Of a DNA stretch of 64,000 nucleotides, positions 9,896-18,411 are shown one piece after another. The stretch spans positions 44,174-108,173 of the forward strand of contig NZ_CXOO01000034.1 of assembly GCF_001269385.1 (NCBI RefSeq), given 5' to 3'. Source of the stretch: Limnohabitans sp. DM1. GTDB taxonomy: Bacteria; Pseudomonadota; Gammaproteobacteria; Burkholderiales; Burkholderiaceae_C. The number at the start of each line of letters is the position of its first letter. Position 1 is the stretch's first letter. The notes under the pieces are model-generated. The model had not been told where the DNA came from. It ran no database searches and worked only from the letters and a program-made list of their open reading frames with translations. The translations under genes and the position numbers were made by a program.

Positions 9896-10174
9896 ATGAT
9901 CCTCACTTTCCGGCACAACGGTCTTGAGCTTTATTTCAGGACGGGTCGCATGTCAGGCATACAGGCCATTCATGCCAAGCGTTTGCGTGAATTGCTCACC
10001 GCGCTGAACGTGGCGCAAGGCCCGGTGGATTTGGGGCGTCCCTCATGGCGCTTGCATGGCCTGAGCGGCGACCGGGACGGATTTCATGCCGTGACTGTGC
10101 AGGCCAATTGGCGCTTGACCTTCAGGTTTGTGGGGCAGGACGTTGAATTGCTGGATTATTTGGACTACCACTGA
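9896..10174 (+). CDS. higB: HigB-like mRNA interferase toxin (RelE superfamily)
   Basis: The 92-residue basic protein MILTFRHNGLELYFRTG... closely follows the HigB pattern (FRHKGLExFFxTG, then GIxxxHAxRL). It ends DVELLDYLDYH, the conserved YHDYH-like tail. HigB toxins cleave mRNA on the ribosome. The toxin-first gene order, with the antitoxin starting 10 bp after its stop, is typical for hig loci. It lies behind an AT-rich promoter, consistent with horizontal acquisition. Confidence 0.9.
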   Translation: MILTFRHNGLELYFRTGRMSGIQAIHAKRLRELLTALNVAQGPVDLGRPSWRLHGLSGDRDGFHAVTVQANWRLTFRFVGQDVELLDYLDYH

Positions 10175-10184
10175 AAGGCGCGTC

Positions 10185-10490
10185 ATGAAGATGCACAACC
10201 CGGCCCACCCCGGTGAAATGCTGGCGGGGTGGTTGGAGGATTTGAAGACCAGTGTGACGGCTTTTGCGGGCCATTTGGGCATCAGCCGCGTGATGCTGTC
10301 GCGTGTTCTGAATGGCCATGCGGCCGTGTCGGCCGACATGGACTTGAGGCTTTCAGAGGCCTTGGGCACGAACCCGGGTTATTGGTTGGCTTTGCAGGCC
10401 CAAAGCGATTTGTGGAAAGCCACCGAGCGGGCCAAAGAGCGCTCACCCATTGGGCGAATGCCTTTGCCAGACGGTTTTTGGGGGGGATGA
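10185..10490 (+). CDS. higA: HigA-like antitoxin with XRE helix-turn-helix
   Basis: The 101-residue protein starts MKMHNPAHPGEML, the canonical HigA opening (HPGExL). The helix-turn-helix spans about residues 26-60 (FAGHLGISRVMLSRVLNG). HigA neutralises HigB and represses the operon; a matching palindrome lies upstream of higB. The start at 10185 gives the family length, and an in-frame upstream extension would overlap higB. A strong hairpin terminator follows. Confidence 0.9.
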   Translation: MKMHNPAHPGEMLAGWLEDLKTSVTAFAGHLGISRVMLSRVLNGHAAVSADMDLRLSEALGTNPGYWLALQAQSDLWKATERAKERSPIGRMPLPDGFWGG

Positions 10491-10520
10491 TCTGTCGATC
10501 GATGGCTGTCCATTTCCAAA

Positions 10521-10550
10521 CAACAACAGGCCCCTCGGGGCCTGTTGTTG
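10521..10550. terminator. bidirectional hairpin terminator between higA and SDR gene
   Basis: A perfect 14-bp stem CAACAACAGGCCCC with loop TC and its complement GGGGCCTGTTGTTG lies between two convergent genes. It can serve higA on the plus strand and the dehydrogenase gene on the minus strand. Both flanks lack a long T-run. Confidence 0.7.
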
Positions 10551-10574
10551 TTTGAGCAAAGAGAAGCCTTCAGC

Positions 10575-11333
10575 TCACTTCGGAGCCAAGCGGATTGCCC
10601 CGTCCAGCCGGATCACTTCGCCGTTGAGCATGTCGTTTTCGATGATGTGCTTGGCCAGTTTGGCGTAGTCCTGCGGGGTGCCCAAGCGGCTGGGGAAGGG
10701 CACGCCTGCTGCCAGCGCGTCTTGCACTTCTTGCGGCATGCCAAACAGCATGGGGGTGCCGAAGATGCCGGGGGCAATCGTCATATTGCGGATGCCGTTG
10801 CGCGCCAGGTCGCGGGCAATGGGCAGTGTCATGCCGACCACGCCGCCTTTGGAAGCGGCGTATGCGGCCTGGCCAATTTGCCCGTCGTAGGCGGCCACGC
10901 TGGCCGTGCTGATCAGCACACCGCGCTCGCCTGTGGCCTCGGGCTCGTTTTTGCACATGGCCTCAGACGCCAAGCGGATCATGTTGAAGGTGCCGACCAA
11001 GTTGACCATGATGGTCTTGGTGTAGACGGCCAGGCTGTGCGCGCCGTTTTTGCCCACGGTTTTTTCGGCAGGGGCGATGCCTGCGCAGTTCACCAAGCCC
11101 ATGAGTTTGCCCATGGACACGGCCTGGGCCACCACGGCTTGGCCATCGGTCTCGTTGCTCACGTCGCACTTGACGAAAGCGCCGCCCAGTTCTTTGGCGA
11201 TGGCCTCCCCTTTTTCAGCCTGCATGTCGGCGATCACGACTTTGCCGCCGTTCGCTGCCAGCATGCGCGCTGTGCCTTCGCCCAGACCCGATGCGCCGCC
11301 GGTGACGATGAAAACTTTGCCTTGAATGTCCAT
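10575..11333 (-). CDS. SDR-family 3-hydroxyacyl-CoA dehydrogenase (HSD17B10-like)
   Basis: The 252-residue short-chain dehydrogenase has the NAD-binding [15 protein letters not shown] (residues 11-25). Its NNAG variant is [15 protein letters not shown], with a catalytic Ser in [16 protein letters not shown] and the YAASK motif. The APAEKT insertion and the GIFGTPM tail match 3-hydroxyacyl-CoA / 2-methyl-3-hydroxybutyryl-CoA dehydrogenases, which act in fatty acid and isoleucine breakdown. The upstream palindrome (11352-11374) supports control by an acyl-CoA or branched-chain amino acid regulator; that link is inference. Confidence 0.85.
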   Translation of the reverse strand: MDIQGKVFIVTGGASGLGEGTARMLAANGGKVVIADMQAEKGEAIAKELGGAFVKCDVSNETDGQAVVAQAVSMGKLMGLVNCAGIAPAEKTVGKNGAHSLAVYTKTIMVNLVGTFNMIRLASEAMCKNEPEATGERGVLISTASVAAYDGQIGQAAYAASKGGVVGMTLPIARDLARNGIRNMTIAPGIFGTPMLFGMPQEVQDALAAGVPFPSRLGTPQDYAKLAKHIIENDMLNGEVIRLDGAIRLAPK

Positions 11334-11351
11334 GTTTTGCTCCTGAATGTG

Positions 11352-11374
11352 ATTGACGTTACGTCAACGTCAAT
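11352..11374 (-). promoter_or_regulatory. palindromic operator upstream of SDR gene
   Basis: ATTGACGTT-N5-AACGTCAAT forms an inverted repeat. Inside it, TTGACGTTACGTCAA (11353-11367) is itself a perfect palindrome. It lies 20-40 bases upstream of the start codon. It resembles the sites described for the MerR-type regulator LiuR of branched-chain amino acid and fatty acid catabolism; the regulator assignment is inference. Confidence 0.55.
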
Positions 11375-11581
11375 TATGCCCTTTGGCCATGGGCGGCCAA
11401 AGCACAACACGACCTCAAAAGTGGGCGCAGTGGTGAGGTCAAGCCTCTGATGGCCCCCGTGCCTACCGCAAACACAGTACGCGGGTACCGGTTTGTTTGG
11501 ATGTGCAGAGCGCCTTGGGTTTTCTAGCATGGTCAAGGTCACGGGTGCATCGCCCGGTTGGCACCAGGACAGGAGAACCGC

Positions 11582-12757
11582 ATGGCTTCAGAGCTCTCAT
11601 GGGACACGAAGGAAACGGCTTTGGTGCGCACCGACGACAACTGGCGTCGGGCTTGCGCCTTGTTGGCCACGGCCGATATTCGGGTTGGGGGCGGCAGGCC
11701 TTGGGACATGCGGGTGCACCACCCGGCCACGTTCGACCGCATCCTGACACGGGGCAGTCTGGGTTTGGGTGAGAGCTACATGGACGGCTGGTGGGATTGC
11801 GACAAGGTGGACGAGTTGATCACCCGCATCTTGCGGGCGCGGCTGGACGAGCAGGTCGGACGGGCCGGTTGGCTGTGGGCATCACTGAAGGCGCGGCTGA
11901 CCAATTTGCAGTCGCCGCACCGGGCCTGGCAGGTGGGTGAGGTGCATTACGACTTGGGCAACGATTTGTACGAAGCCATGCTGGACCCGTCCATGGCCTA
12001 CAGCTGTGGCTACTGGCCCGCTGCCCAAACCCTGGCTCAGGCGCAAGAGGCCAAGCTGGACCTGATTTGCCAAAAGCTGCAACTCCAACCTGGCATGACG
12101 CTGCTGGACATCGGTTGCGGCTGGGGCAGTTTGATGCTGTTTGCGGCCCGGCATTACCGGGTGCAGTGCGTGGGGCTCACGGTGTCCAAAGCGCAAGCCC
12201 AGCTGGGCGCAGACAAGGCGCGGGATTTGCCTGTGCGTTTTGAGCTGGCCGATTACCGGCAGTTCAACCCGCTGGGTGAGCAGCGCTTTGACCGCATCGC
12301 CTCGGTGGGCATGTTCGAGCATGTGGGCCACAAAAACTACCGCGCTTACTTCGACATGGCCCGGCGTTGCTTGCGGGACGATGGCCTTTTTTTGCTGCAC
12401 ACCATCGGCAAAAACAGGGCAGGGGCGGGGATCGACCCATGGATTGAAAAATACATTTTCCCCAACGGGGCGCTGCCATCGGCCTCGGAGATCGCGTTTT
12501 ACAGCGAGGAACACTTCGTCATGGAAGACTGGCACAACTTTGGCGAGGACTACGACAAAACCCTGATGGCCTGGCACGAGCGCTTTGAGGCGGCTTGGCC
12601 CGCGCTGAAAGACCGCTATAGCGAGCGCTTTTACCGCATGTGGCGCTATTACCTGCTGTGTTGCGCGGGCACTTTCAGGGCGCGTGACAACCAGCTGTGG
12701 CAGGTGGTGCTGTCGCCCAGCGGGCAAGCGGGGGGCTACCGCAGGCCGCTGCTGTGA
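11582..12757 (+). CDS. cfa: cyclopropane-fatty-acyl-phospholipid synthase
   Basis: The 391-residue cytosolic, membrane-associated enzyme adds a methylene group from S-adenosylmethionine to unsaturated acyl chains. The start at 11582 has AGGAG eight bases upstream. The N-terminal lipid-binding domain contains GLGESYMDGWWD. The SAM motif LLDIGCGWGSLM is near residue 175, and HTIGKN, PNGALPS and the C-terminal RFYRMWRYYLL motif are all present. Length matches E. coli Cfa (382). Confidence 0.95.
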   Translation: MASELSWDTKETALVRTDDNWRRACALLATADIRVGGGRPWDMRVHHPATFDRILTRGSLGLGESYMDGWWDCDKVDELITRILRARLDEQVGRAGWLWASLKARLTNLQSPHRAWQVGEVHYDLGNDLYEAMLDPSMAYSCGYWPAAQTLAQAQEAKLDLICQKLQLQPGMTLLDIGCGWGSLMLFAARHYRVQCVGLTVSKAQAQLGADKARDLPVRFELADYRQFNPLGEQRFDRIASVGMFEHVGHKNYRAYFDMARRCLRDDGLFLLHTIGKNRAGAGIDPWIEKYIFPNGALPSASEIAFYSEEHFVMEDWHNFGEDYDKTLMAWHERFEAAWPALKDRYSERFYRMWRYYLLCCAGTFRARDNQLWQVVLSPSGQAGGYRRPLL

Positions 12758-12853
12758 GGGGCTGGCGGCGCAGGGCCAGACGCAAATCAAATCAGTTGCA
12801 CAAAGTCGTGCTCCAATGCGCGGGTTCCATTGATCGCTTTGCGCCCAGCCCCC

Positions 12854-13294
12854 ATGTCCAGCCCTTCGTCTGCTCCATCGTCCTTTTCCGTGCCCGAAGC
12901 CTGGCCCTTGTCGGTCCGGTGGTTTTTGGCCTTGGGGGCGATCAGCGCCTGCACCAGCGTGGTGTTCAGCGCCGCCTTTGCGCATTTGCCGGTGTTTGCC
13001 GGGGGCGTGCCCACGGCGGTGCAAACCGCTTTGAGCCAGCAGCAATTCCATTCGCTGGGTTTGTTGTTCACGGGGCTGGCGCTGCGGGTCTGCGGGGCGT
13101 CTCGCTGGCTGCAGGCGGCAGGCTGGCTCATGCTGGTCGGTTTGCTCTTGTTCAGTTTCAACCTTTATGCCCGGCATGTGTGGGCTTGGGACGCTCTGCG
13201 CGCCCTGGTGCCATGGGGTGGCGCAGCCTGGATATTCGCTTGGCTGGCTTTGGCCGTGGGTTTGGTCAAGGGGTTTGGCAGATCAAATCGTTAG
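12854..13294 (+). CDS. DUF423-like small membrane protein
   Basis: The 146-residue protein has four hydrophobic segments and a QQQFHSLGLLFTGLAL stretch. This fits the YgdD/DUF423 pattern, where a Q-x-x-H-x-L-x-L motif starts the second helix. The usual GAFGAHG motif of the family is degenerate here (SAAFAHLP), so the assignment is moderate. The start at 12854 (MSSPSSAPS) is chosen over an ATG eight codons upstream without certainty. It lies between cfa and ahpC on the same strand. Function is unknown. Confidence 0.6.
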   Translation: MSSPSSAPSSFSVPEAWPLSVRWFLALGAISACTSVVFSAAFAHLPVFAGGVPTAVQTALSQQQFHSLGLLFTGLALRVCGASRWLQAAGWLMLVGLLLFSFNLYARHVWAWDALRALVPWGGAAWIFAWLALAVGLVKGFGRSNR

Positions 13295-13333
13295 GGCTGA
13301 GTTGAAAGCTTTTTCCTATGAGGCTGATAGAAA

Positions 13334-13392
13334 CTACTCATGAGTAGAAACCCTAGGCTGCATTATGATTGCAACCAATGAGTTATCTCATT
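13334..13392 (+). promoter_or_regulatory. two palindromes upstream of ahpC
   Basis: CTACTCATGAGTAG (13334-13347) is a perfect palindrome, and AATGAG-TTAT-CTCATT (13377-13392) is a perfect inverted repeat with a 4-base centre. They lie 34-92 bases upstream of the ahpC start in an AT-rich gap. A peroxide regulator (OxyR) is the expected controller, but its ATAG/CTAT spacing is only partly matched, so binding is unproven. Confidence 0.45.
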
Positions 13393-13425
13393 CGATAGTT
13401 TTTTTAAACCACCAAAGGAAACACC

Positions 13426-13992
13426 ATGTCATCTTTGATCAATACCCAAGTCCAGCCCTTCAAGACCCAAGCCTTCCACAACGGCAAGTTCGTCCAAGTG
13501 TCCAACGAAACCCTCAAGGGCGAGTGGTCCGTGCTGATTTTCATGCCTGCCGCTTTCACCTTCAACTGCCCCACCGAAATCGAAGACGCGGCCGACAACT
13601 ACGCTGAGTTCCAGAAAGCCGGTGCCGAGGTCTACATCGTGACCACCGACACCCACTTCTCGCACAAGGTGTGGCACGAGACTTCGCCTGCCGTGGGCAA
13701 GGCCAAGTTCCCCTTGGTTGGCGACCCTACACACCAGCTGACACGCGCTTTTGGCGTGCACATTGAAGAAGAAGGCCTGGCATTGCGCGGCACCTTCATC
13801 ATCAACCCCGAAGGCATGATCAAGACCGCCGAAGTGCACTCCAACGAGATCGCTCGCGACGTGTCCGAGACCCTGCGCAAGCTCAAAGCTGCTCAATACA
13901 CCGCCGCCAACCCCGGCCAAGTGTGCCCCGCCAAGTGGAAAGAGGGCGCCAAGACTTTGGCTCCTTCCATCGACCTGGTCGGCAAGATCTAA
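13426..13992 (+). CDS. ahpC: alkyl hydroperoxide reductase subunit C (peroxiredoxin)
   Basis: This 188-residue typical 2-Cys peroxiredoxin reduces H2O2 and organic peroxides. The peroxidatic Cys48 is in AFTFNCPTEIED and the resolving Cys167 in GQVCPAKW. The start has AAGGAAA eight bases upstream. It is followed 165 bp downstream by ahpF, its dedicated reductase. Length and all active-site motifs are normal. Confidence 0.97.
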   Translation: MSSLINTQVQPFKTQAFHNGKFVQVSNETLKGEWSVLIFMPAAFTFNCPTEIEDAADNYAEFQKAGAEVYIVTTDTHFSHKVWHETSPAVGKAKFPLVGDPTHQLTRAFGVHIEEEGLALRGTFIINPEGMIKTAEVHSNEIARDVSETLRKLKAAQYTAANPGQVCPAKWKEGAKTLAPSIDLVGKI

Positions 13993-14157
13993 TTCTTGAC
14001 CTCTGCGCCCTGTATCGCAGGGCGTTGAGCACAGCACAACAGGGCCACAAGCCCGGTGTGTGCTGTCCTCAACGATTTCCCCCAACCCCACCCTCTGTCC
14101 GAGGCCCCGCCACAAGCGTGGGCCTGGGATGATTGCAGCCTGAAACCGGAGAACACC

Positions 14158-15762
14158 ATGCTCGACGACACCCTCAAAGCCCAATTGCAGCAATACTTGG
14201 CCCTGTTGCGCCATCCGATTCGCCTGATCGCCACGCTCGACGACAGCGAGACTGGCCTGGAGATGAAGCAACTGCTGGAAACCATCGTGGGGCTGTCCGA
14301 CAAAGTCACGCTGGACACTTCCGGCAGCGACGCTCGCAAGCCTTCTTTTGTGGTGGCGCGTGAAGGTCAAAGTACCGGTGTGCGCTTTGCTGGTTTGCCG
14401 CTGGGCCACGAATTCACCTCGCTGGTGTTGGCCTTGCTCTGGACCGGTGGACACCCCCCGAAGGTCGAGCAAGACGTGATCGACAGCATCAAGGTACTGG
14501 AAGGCGACTTCAATTTCGAGGTCTACATGTCACTGAGCTGCCACAACTGCCCTGACGTGGTGCAGGCGCTGTCGATCATGGCCATCGTGAACCCCAAGGT
14601 CAAGACCGTTGTCATCGAAGGCGGTGCCTTCCAGGGCGAAGTCGAGGCGCGCCAGATCATGGCCGTGCCCATGGTGTTCTTGAACGGTCAGGTGTTCGGC
14701 TCGGGCCGCATGTCGGTCGAAGAAATCGTGGCCAAGCTCGATACGAATGCCGGTGAACGCGACGCGGCCAAGCTCAGCGCCAAAGACCCGTTTGACATGC
14801 TGGTGGTGGGCGGTGGCCCGGCTGGTGCGGCCGCTGCCGTGTACGCCGCTCGCAAAGGCATACGCGTGGGTGTGGCTGCCGAGCGTTTTGGCGGTCAGAC
14901 CAACGACACCATGGCGATTGAAAACTACATCTCGGTGCTGGAAACTGACGGCCCCAAGTTTGCAGCGGCTCTGGAAGCGCAGGTGCGCCACTACGAAGTG
15001 GACATCATGAACCTGCAACGTGCCGACAAAATCATCCCCGCCAGCCAGCCCGGCGGCCTGATCGAGGTGCAGATGGCCAACGGCGCCAGCCTCAAAGCCC
15101 GTTCGGTCATCTTGTCCACCGGTGCCCGCTGGCGCAATGTCAACGTGCCCGGCGAGCAAGAGTACAAAAACAAGGGCGTGGCCTACTGCCCGCACTGCGA
15201 CGGCCCCTTGTTCAAGGGCAAGCGCACGGCGGTGATTGGCGGCGGCAACTCCGGCATCGAAGCGGCGATTGACCTTGCGGGCATCGTGGCCCATGTCACG
15301 GTGTTCGAATTTGCCGACCAGCTCAAGGCCGACGCGGTGCTGGTGAGCAAGCTCAAGAGCCTGCCCAACGTCACGGTGCACACTCACGCGCAGACCACCG
15401 AGATCACTGGCGCTGACGGCAAGGTCAACGGCATCCGCTACAAAGACCGCACCACGGGCGATGACCACTGGGTGGAGCTCGAAGGCGTTTTCGTGCAAAT
15501 CGGCCTGGTGCCCAACACCGAGTTCCTCAAAGGCACTCTGGAGCTGAGCAAATTTGGCGAGATCGTGGTGGACGCCAAAGGCCACACCAATGTGCCCGGC
15601 GTGTTTGCAGCGGGTGACTGCACCACCGTGCCTTACAAGCAGATCGTGATCGCCGCAGGCGAGGGCGCCAAAGCCGCCTTGAGCGCTTTTGACCACCTGA
15701 TCCGCATGCCTGCTTTGCCGGTGAGTGACGCCACAACACCCGCACACGCCGAAGCCGTTTAA
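14158..15762 (+). CDS. ahpF: alkyl hydroperoxide reductase subunit F
   Basis: The 534-residue flavoprotein passes electrons from NADH to AhpC. The start [10 protein letters not shown] at 14158 has CGGAGAA upstream and matches E. coli AhpF (521 aa); the frame is open further upstream but that part is not family-like. Domains: N-terminal tandem thioredoxin-fold with redox pair Cys128/Cys131 (SCHNC), FAD-binding [15 protein letters not shown] (about residue 217), second redox pair Cys344/Cys347 (YCPHCDGPL), NADH-binding [14 protein letters not shown], and FAAGDCTT near the end. Confidence 0.96.
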   Translation: MLDDTLKAQLQQYLALLRHPIRLIATLDDSETGLEMKQLLETIVGLSDKVTLDTSGSDARKPSFVVAREGQSTGVRFAGLPLGHEFTSLVLALLWTGGHPPKVEQDVIDSIKVLEGDFNFEVYMSLSCHNCPDVVQALSIMAIVNPKVKTVVIEGGAFQGEVEARQIMAVPMVFLNGQVFGSGRMSVEEIVAKLDTNAGERDAAKLSAKDPFDMLVVGGGPAGAAAAVYAARKGIRVGVAAERFGGQTNDTMAIENYISVLETDGPKFAAALEAQVRHYEVDIMNLQRADKIIPASQPGGLIEVQMANGASLKARSVILSTGARWRNVNVPGEQEYKNKGVAYCPHCDGPLFKGKRTAVIGGGNSGIEAAIDLAGIVAHVTVFEFADQLKADAVLVSKLKSLPNVTVHTHAQTTEITGADGKVNGIRYKDRTTGDDHWVELEGVFVQIGLVPNTEFLKGTLELSKFGEIVVDAKGHTNVPGVFAAGDCTTVPYKQIVIAAGEGAKAALSAFDHLIRMPALPVSDATTPAHAEAV

Positions 15763-15798
15763 GCTGGCGGTTTTTTTACCCCCACCAGGAGCCCTGTG

Positions 15799-16098
15799 AT
15801 GACGTGTTTTGTGATCGACCCCACCGCCAAAACCATCACCTCCTTCCCTTGGGATGGCGGGCTGGAGGCGATCCGTCAGCTGATCGGTTTTGAAACCATC
15901 GACAGCGACGAGATCGATGCGAATGGTGACCGTTTGTTTTTCGACGAAAAATGCTTCATCCGCCAGACGCCGGGCGTGGGCCGTTTCCAGCTCGACAGCC
16001 TGGCCCCGGTGGCGGGGGGCGGTGTGGTGGTGGGGGCTGGGGCAGCTTCCCCGCAAGTGACGCTGCAAGCCTTGCAGGGGCGGGTCAAGTTTTTGTGA
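15799..16098 (+). CDS. hypothetical protein (99 aa) downstream of ahpF
   Basis: This small acidic protein starts MTCFVIDPTAKTITSF, with AGGAG seven bases before ATG 15799 (a GTG one codon earlier is possible). It contains GGLEAIRQLIGFETIDS and RLFFDEKCFIRQ and ends in a Gly/Val-rich stretch. No signal peptide or membrane segment is apparent. It lies 36 bp after ahpF on the same strand and may be cotranscribed. I do not recognise the family. It is convergent with hemP. Confidence 0.6.
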   Translation: MTCFVIDPTAKTITSFPWDGGLEAIRQLIGFETIDSDEIDANGDRLFFDEKCFIRQTPGVGRFQLDSLAPVAGGGVVVGAGAASPQVTLQALQGRVKFL

Positions 16099-16170
16099 AC
16101 GGCCACGGCTGCCAGCGGGGATTTCCCGTTGGGTCTTGAGAACTTCACGCCCGGCATGCTTGCAGGGTTT

Positions 16171-16404
16171 TTATTTGGTCAGGATCAATTTGCCTTGCCG
16201 CGTGGTTTGCAGGCGATAGATTTCGCCCAAATGGCGAATAAGCACCAGGGCCTGCTCGCCCAAGAGGTCATGGCTGTCCAGGGTGCGCGGACGGGTTGAC
16301 CGGCTTGCGCTGCGGGGGGAAGCCGCCAGCGACTCAGGCGTTTCTGGCGCAATGGTTGCGCTTGTGGTGTCTGTTGGCCCAGTCACAGGCGATTTGATGC
16401 TCAT
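16171..16404 (-). CDS. hemP: hemin uptake protein HemP family
   Basis: The 77-residue protein has a low-complexity Ser/Thr/Pro-rich N-terminus and the conserved HemP core at its C-terminus: DLLGEQALVLIRHLGEIYRL followed by TRQGKLILTK. HemP proteins accompany heme or iron uptake loci, and in Burkholderiales HemP is needed for heme-receptor expression. The start overlaps the exbD stop by four bases (ATGA). It is the last gene of the leftward iron locus. Confidence 0.88.
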   Translation of the reverse strand: MSIKSPVTGPTDTTSATIAPETPESLAASPRSASRSTRPRTLDSHDLLGEQALVLIRHLGEIYRLQTTRQGKLILTK

Positions 16405-16814
16405 GGTTTCTGGCCCTCGGTCACAAAACCTATTTTTGCCAGCCCCGCACGCTGCGCAGCGCTCATGGCCTGGGCCACATGTTCATAAGCCACTTTTTTG
16501 TCGCCCCGGATGTAGAGCTGGGGTTGCGGGTCTTTGGCTGCGTGTTCGCGCAGTGAATCCTCCAGCGCGTCAGTCGCTACAGGCTGTTGGCCTAAAAAGA
16601 ACTGGCCCTGACTGTCCACGGCCAGTTGCAAGTTCTCGGGCGGTGTTTTGTCTTGGCTGCTGGGGGTGCGGGGCAGTTCCACTTTCACGGCGTGTTGCAC
16701 CACCGGGATGGTGATGATGAAGATGATGAGCAGCACCAGCATGACATCCACCAGGGGCGTCATGTTGATTTCGTTCATCACGTCATCGTTGTTGTCGTTG
16801 ATTTCAAAGGACAT
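16401..16814 (-). CDS. exbD: ExbD, TonB energising protein
   Basis: The 137-residue protein has an N-terminal cytoplasmic stub, then NEINMTPLVDVMLVLLIIFI, the ExbD transmembrane helix carrying the essential membrane Asp. A periplasmic domain ends in DKKVAYEHVAQAMSAAQRAG. With ExbB it converts proton motive force for TonB. It sits 29 bp after exbB and overlaps hemP. Confidence 0.95.
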   Translation of the reverse strand: MSFEINDNNDDVMNEINMTPLVDVMLVLLIIFIITIPVVQHAVKVELPRTPSSQDKTPPENLQLAVDSQGQFFLGQQPVATDALEDSLREHAAKDPQPQLYIRGDKKVAYEHVAQAMSAAQRAGLAKIGFVTEGQKP

Positions 16815-16843
16815 GCGGGTTTCCTTGTCGGCGAGTCAGGTGC

Positions 16844-17572
16844 TCAGTGGCCAACATGCGCTGCAGCTAGGTGGGATGGGAGATTGGCCTGCGCCGACGG
16901 GCTCACGCGGGCACCGGTCACGTAATAGGCGTGCAAATCGTGCGCAAAACGGTTCATGCGGGCGATGACGAATTTGTTGCCATGCACCAGGGCGTTGTAG
17001 CCCAGCACCGCCGGAATGGCCACGGCCAGGCCCAGCGCGGTCATGATCAGGGTTTCGCCAATCGGGCCGGCCACCGCGTCGATGCTGGCGTTGCCGGTGG
17101 CGCCGATGGCCACCAGCGCGTGGTAGATGCCCCAGACGGTGCCAAACAAACCCACGAACGGGGCGGTGGAGCCCATCGACGCCAGGATGGCCAGGCCGTT
17201 TTGCAGGCGGCTGGTGTGGTCGTCAATGCAGTTGCGCAGGCTGCGCGTGACCCAGTCACTCACGTCCAGACGGTCATGCAACTGTTTTTGCGCCGCCTGG
17301 TGGTGTTCTGTGGCCTCTTGCCCCACTTGGGCCAGCGTGTGGAACATGTTGTCCGGGCGGTGGCTGAGCACGGCCAAGCCTTCGGCCAGACTGGTGGTGT
17401 GCCAGAACTGTTCGCTGCTCAAGGCACTTTGTTTGTGTTTCCACACGTCCAGCGCCTTGAGCACGATGACGACCCAGCTGGTGACCGACATGCCGATCAG
17501 GGCGATGAGGATCAGGCGGGTGACGGCGTCCCCTTGGGTCCAGATGTGGGCGAGGCCAAATGATTCGGGCAT
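16844..17572 (-). CDS. exbB: ExbB, TonB energising proton channel
   Basis: This 242-residue inner-membrane protein has three helices, with the family stretches GLAILASMGSTAPFVGLFGT (about residue 130) and GPIGETLIMTALGLAVAIPA. The start at 17572 (MPESFGLAHIW) is chosen for AGGAG seven bases upstream. It forms the ExbB pentamer around ExbD. It lies 63 bp after tonB in the leftward iron locus. Confidence 0.95.
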   Translation of the reverse strand: MPESFGLAHIWTQGDAVTRLILIALIGMSVTSWVVIVLKALDVWKHKQSALSSEQFWHTTSLAEGLAVLSHRPDNMFHTLAQVGQEATEHHQAAQKQLHDRLDVSDWVTRSLRNCIDDHTSRLQNGLAILASMGSTAPFVGLFGTVWGIYHALVAIGATGNASIDAVAGPIGETLIMTALGLAVAIPAVLGYNALVHGNKFVIARMNRFAHDLHAYYVTGARVSPSAQANLPSHLAAAHVGH

Positions 17573-17635
17573 GAAAAAACTCCTGTGAATGGGATCGGGC
17601 AAAAAATGGTTGGCAGTCGGGCCGGTGGGGGCGAA

Positions 17636-18382
17636 TCAGTCCAGCACAAAGCGGATGGGCACGTTGAACCACATGGCCTCGGGCGCGCCGTTGCGTTGGC
17701 CGGGCACAAAGCGCCAGCGCTGCACGGTGGAAAGGGCTGTCTCGTCCAGGCGCAAGTAACCGCTGGATGTTCGGATTTCGGCCTTTTCGGCGCGGCCCTC
17801 GGGCGTGATCAAGACGCGAATGATGACGGTGCCGTGCTCGCCCAGGCGTTTGCTCTGGCGCGGGTAGGGTGGGGCCGGGTTGTTCAGGTAGTCGGCGCTG
17901 GTGGACGGCAGCACCAAGGCCGCCGCTGTGGCGTTGTTGGTCGGGCGCTGGTTGCCTGCTGCCATCGGTGTGGCAGCGGTAGGGGGCGTGACCGTAGCCG
18001 TTGCAGCTGAAGGCGCAGCGCTTGGCACGATGGGCGCGGCATCGCTGGGGGCCGCAGGTGACAGCACAGGCGCGGGTTGCACTGGAGGGCTGATGGGCTT
18101 GGCCTGAGGCTGCCGCTCGGGTTCTGGTTTGGTTTTGGCTTGGATTTGGGGTTTCGCCGGTTCAGGCTTGGGTGCGGCGGGGGCGGGGGCATCCATGACC
18201 ACGCTGGCCATGATCACCTTGTCGGGTGCGCCTGCGGGGGCCACGCGGGTCCATAAACCGCTGCCCAGCAAGCAAGCCACGCCAACGTGGCCCAGCATCA
18301 CCGCACCAGTCACGCGCCAGGTACGGCTTGGATGCGTGCGGTGGGGCTGATGCATCGGTTCTTCTAAATGGGCTGCTTGCAT
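17636..18382 (-). CDS. tonB: TonB energy transducer
   Basis: The 248-residue protein has a short cytoplasmic N-terminus and one membrane anchor (VTGAVMLGHVGVACLLGSGL). A long Pro/Lys/Glu/Ala-rich periplasmic spacer follows (about residues 60-150), then a C-terminal TonB domain with the conserved PPYPRQSKRLGEHGTVIIRV and VQRWRFVPG. A second ATG at 18355 is an equally plausible start (AGAAG upstream). It spans the periplasm to energise TonB-dependent receptors such as the one encoded at 20241-22532. Confidence 0.93.
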   Translation of the reverse strand: MQAAHLEEPMHQPHRTHPSRTWRVTGAVMLGHVGVACLLGSGLWTRVAPAGAPDKVIMASVVMDAPAPAAPKPEPAKPQIQAKTKPEPERQPQAKPISPPVQPAPVLSPAAPSDAAPIVPSAAPSAATATVTPPTAATPMAAGNQRPTNNATAAALVLPSTSADYLNNPAPPYPRQSKRLGEHGTVIIRVLITPEGRAEKAEIRTSSGYLRLDETALSTVQRWRFVPGQRNGAPEAMWFNVPIRFVLD

Positions 18383-18411
18383 AAAAGGGGCTCAATGGAA
18401 ATCAAGGGGCG

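Noticed and set aside
13320..13392. A canonical OxyR site before ahpC
   Set aside because: ATAG at 13327 and GATAG at 13394 are present, but the other tetranucleotides at the required 7-base spacing do not match. Only the palindromes are reported.
14530..16068. A 500-codon minus-strand frame opposite ahpF, and similar long frames opposite the TonB receptor (19965-21935) and the RND pump (38151-39854)
   Set aside because: All lie antisense to unmistakable conserved genes and have shadow-frame composition (His, Arg, Gly rich) with no domain motifs.
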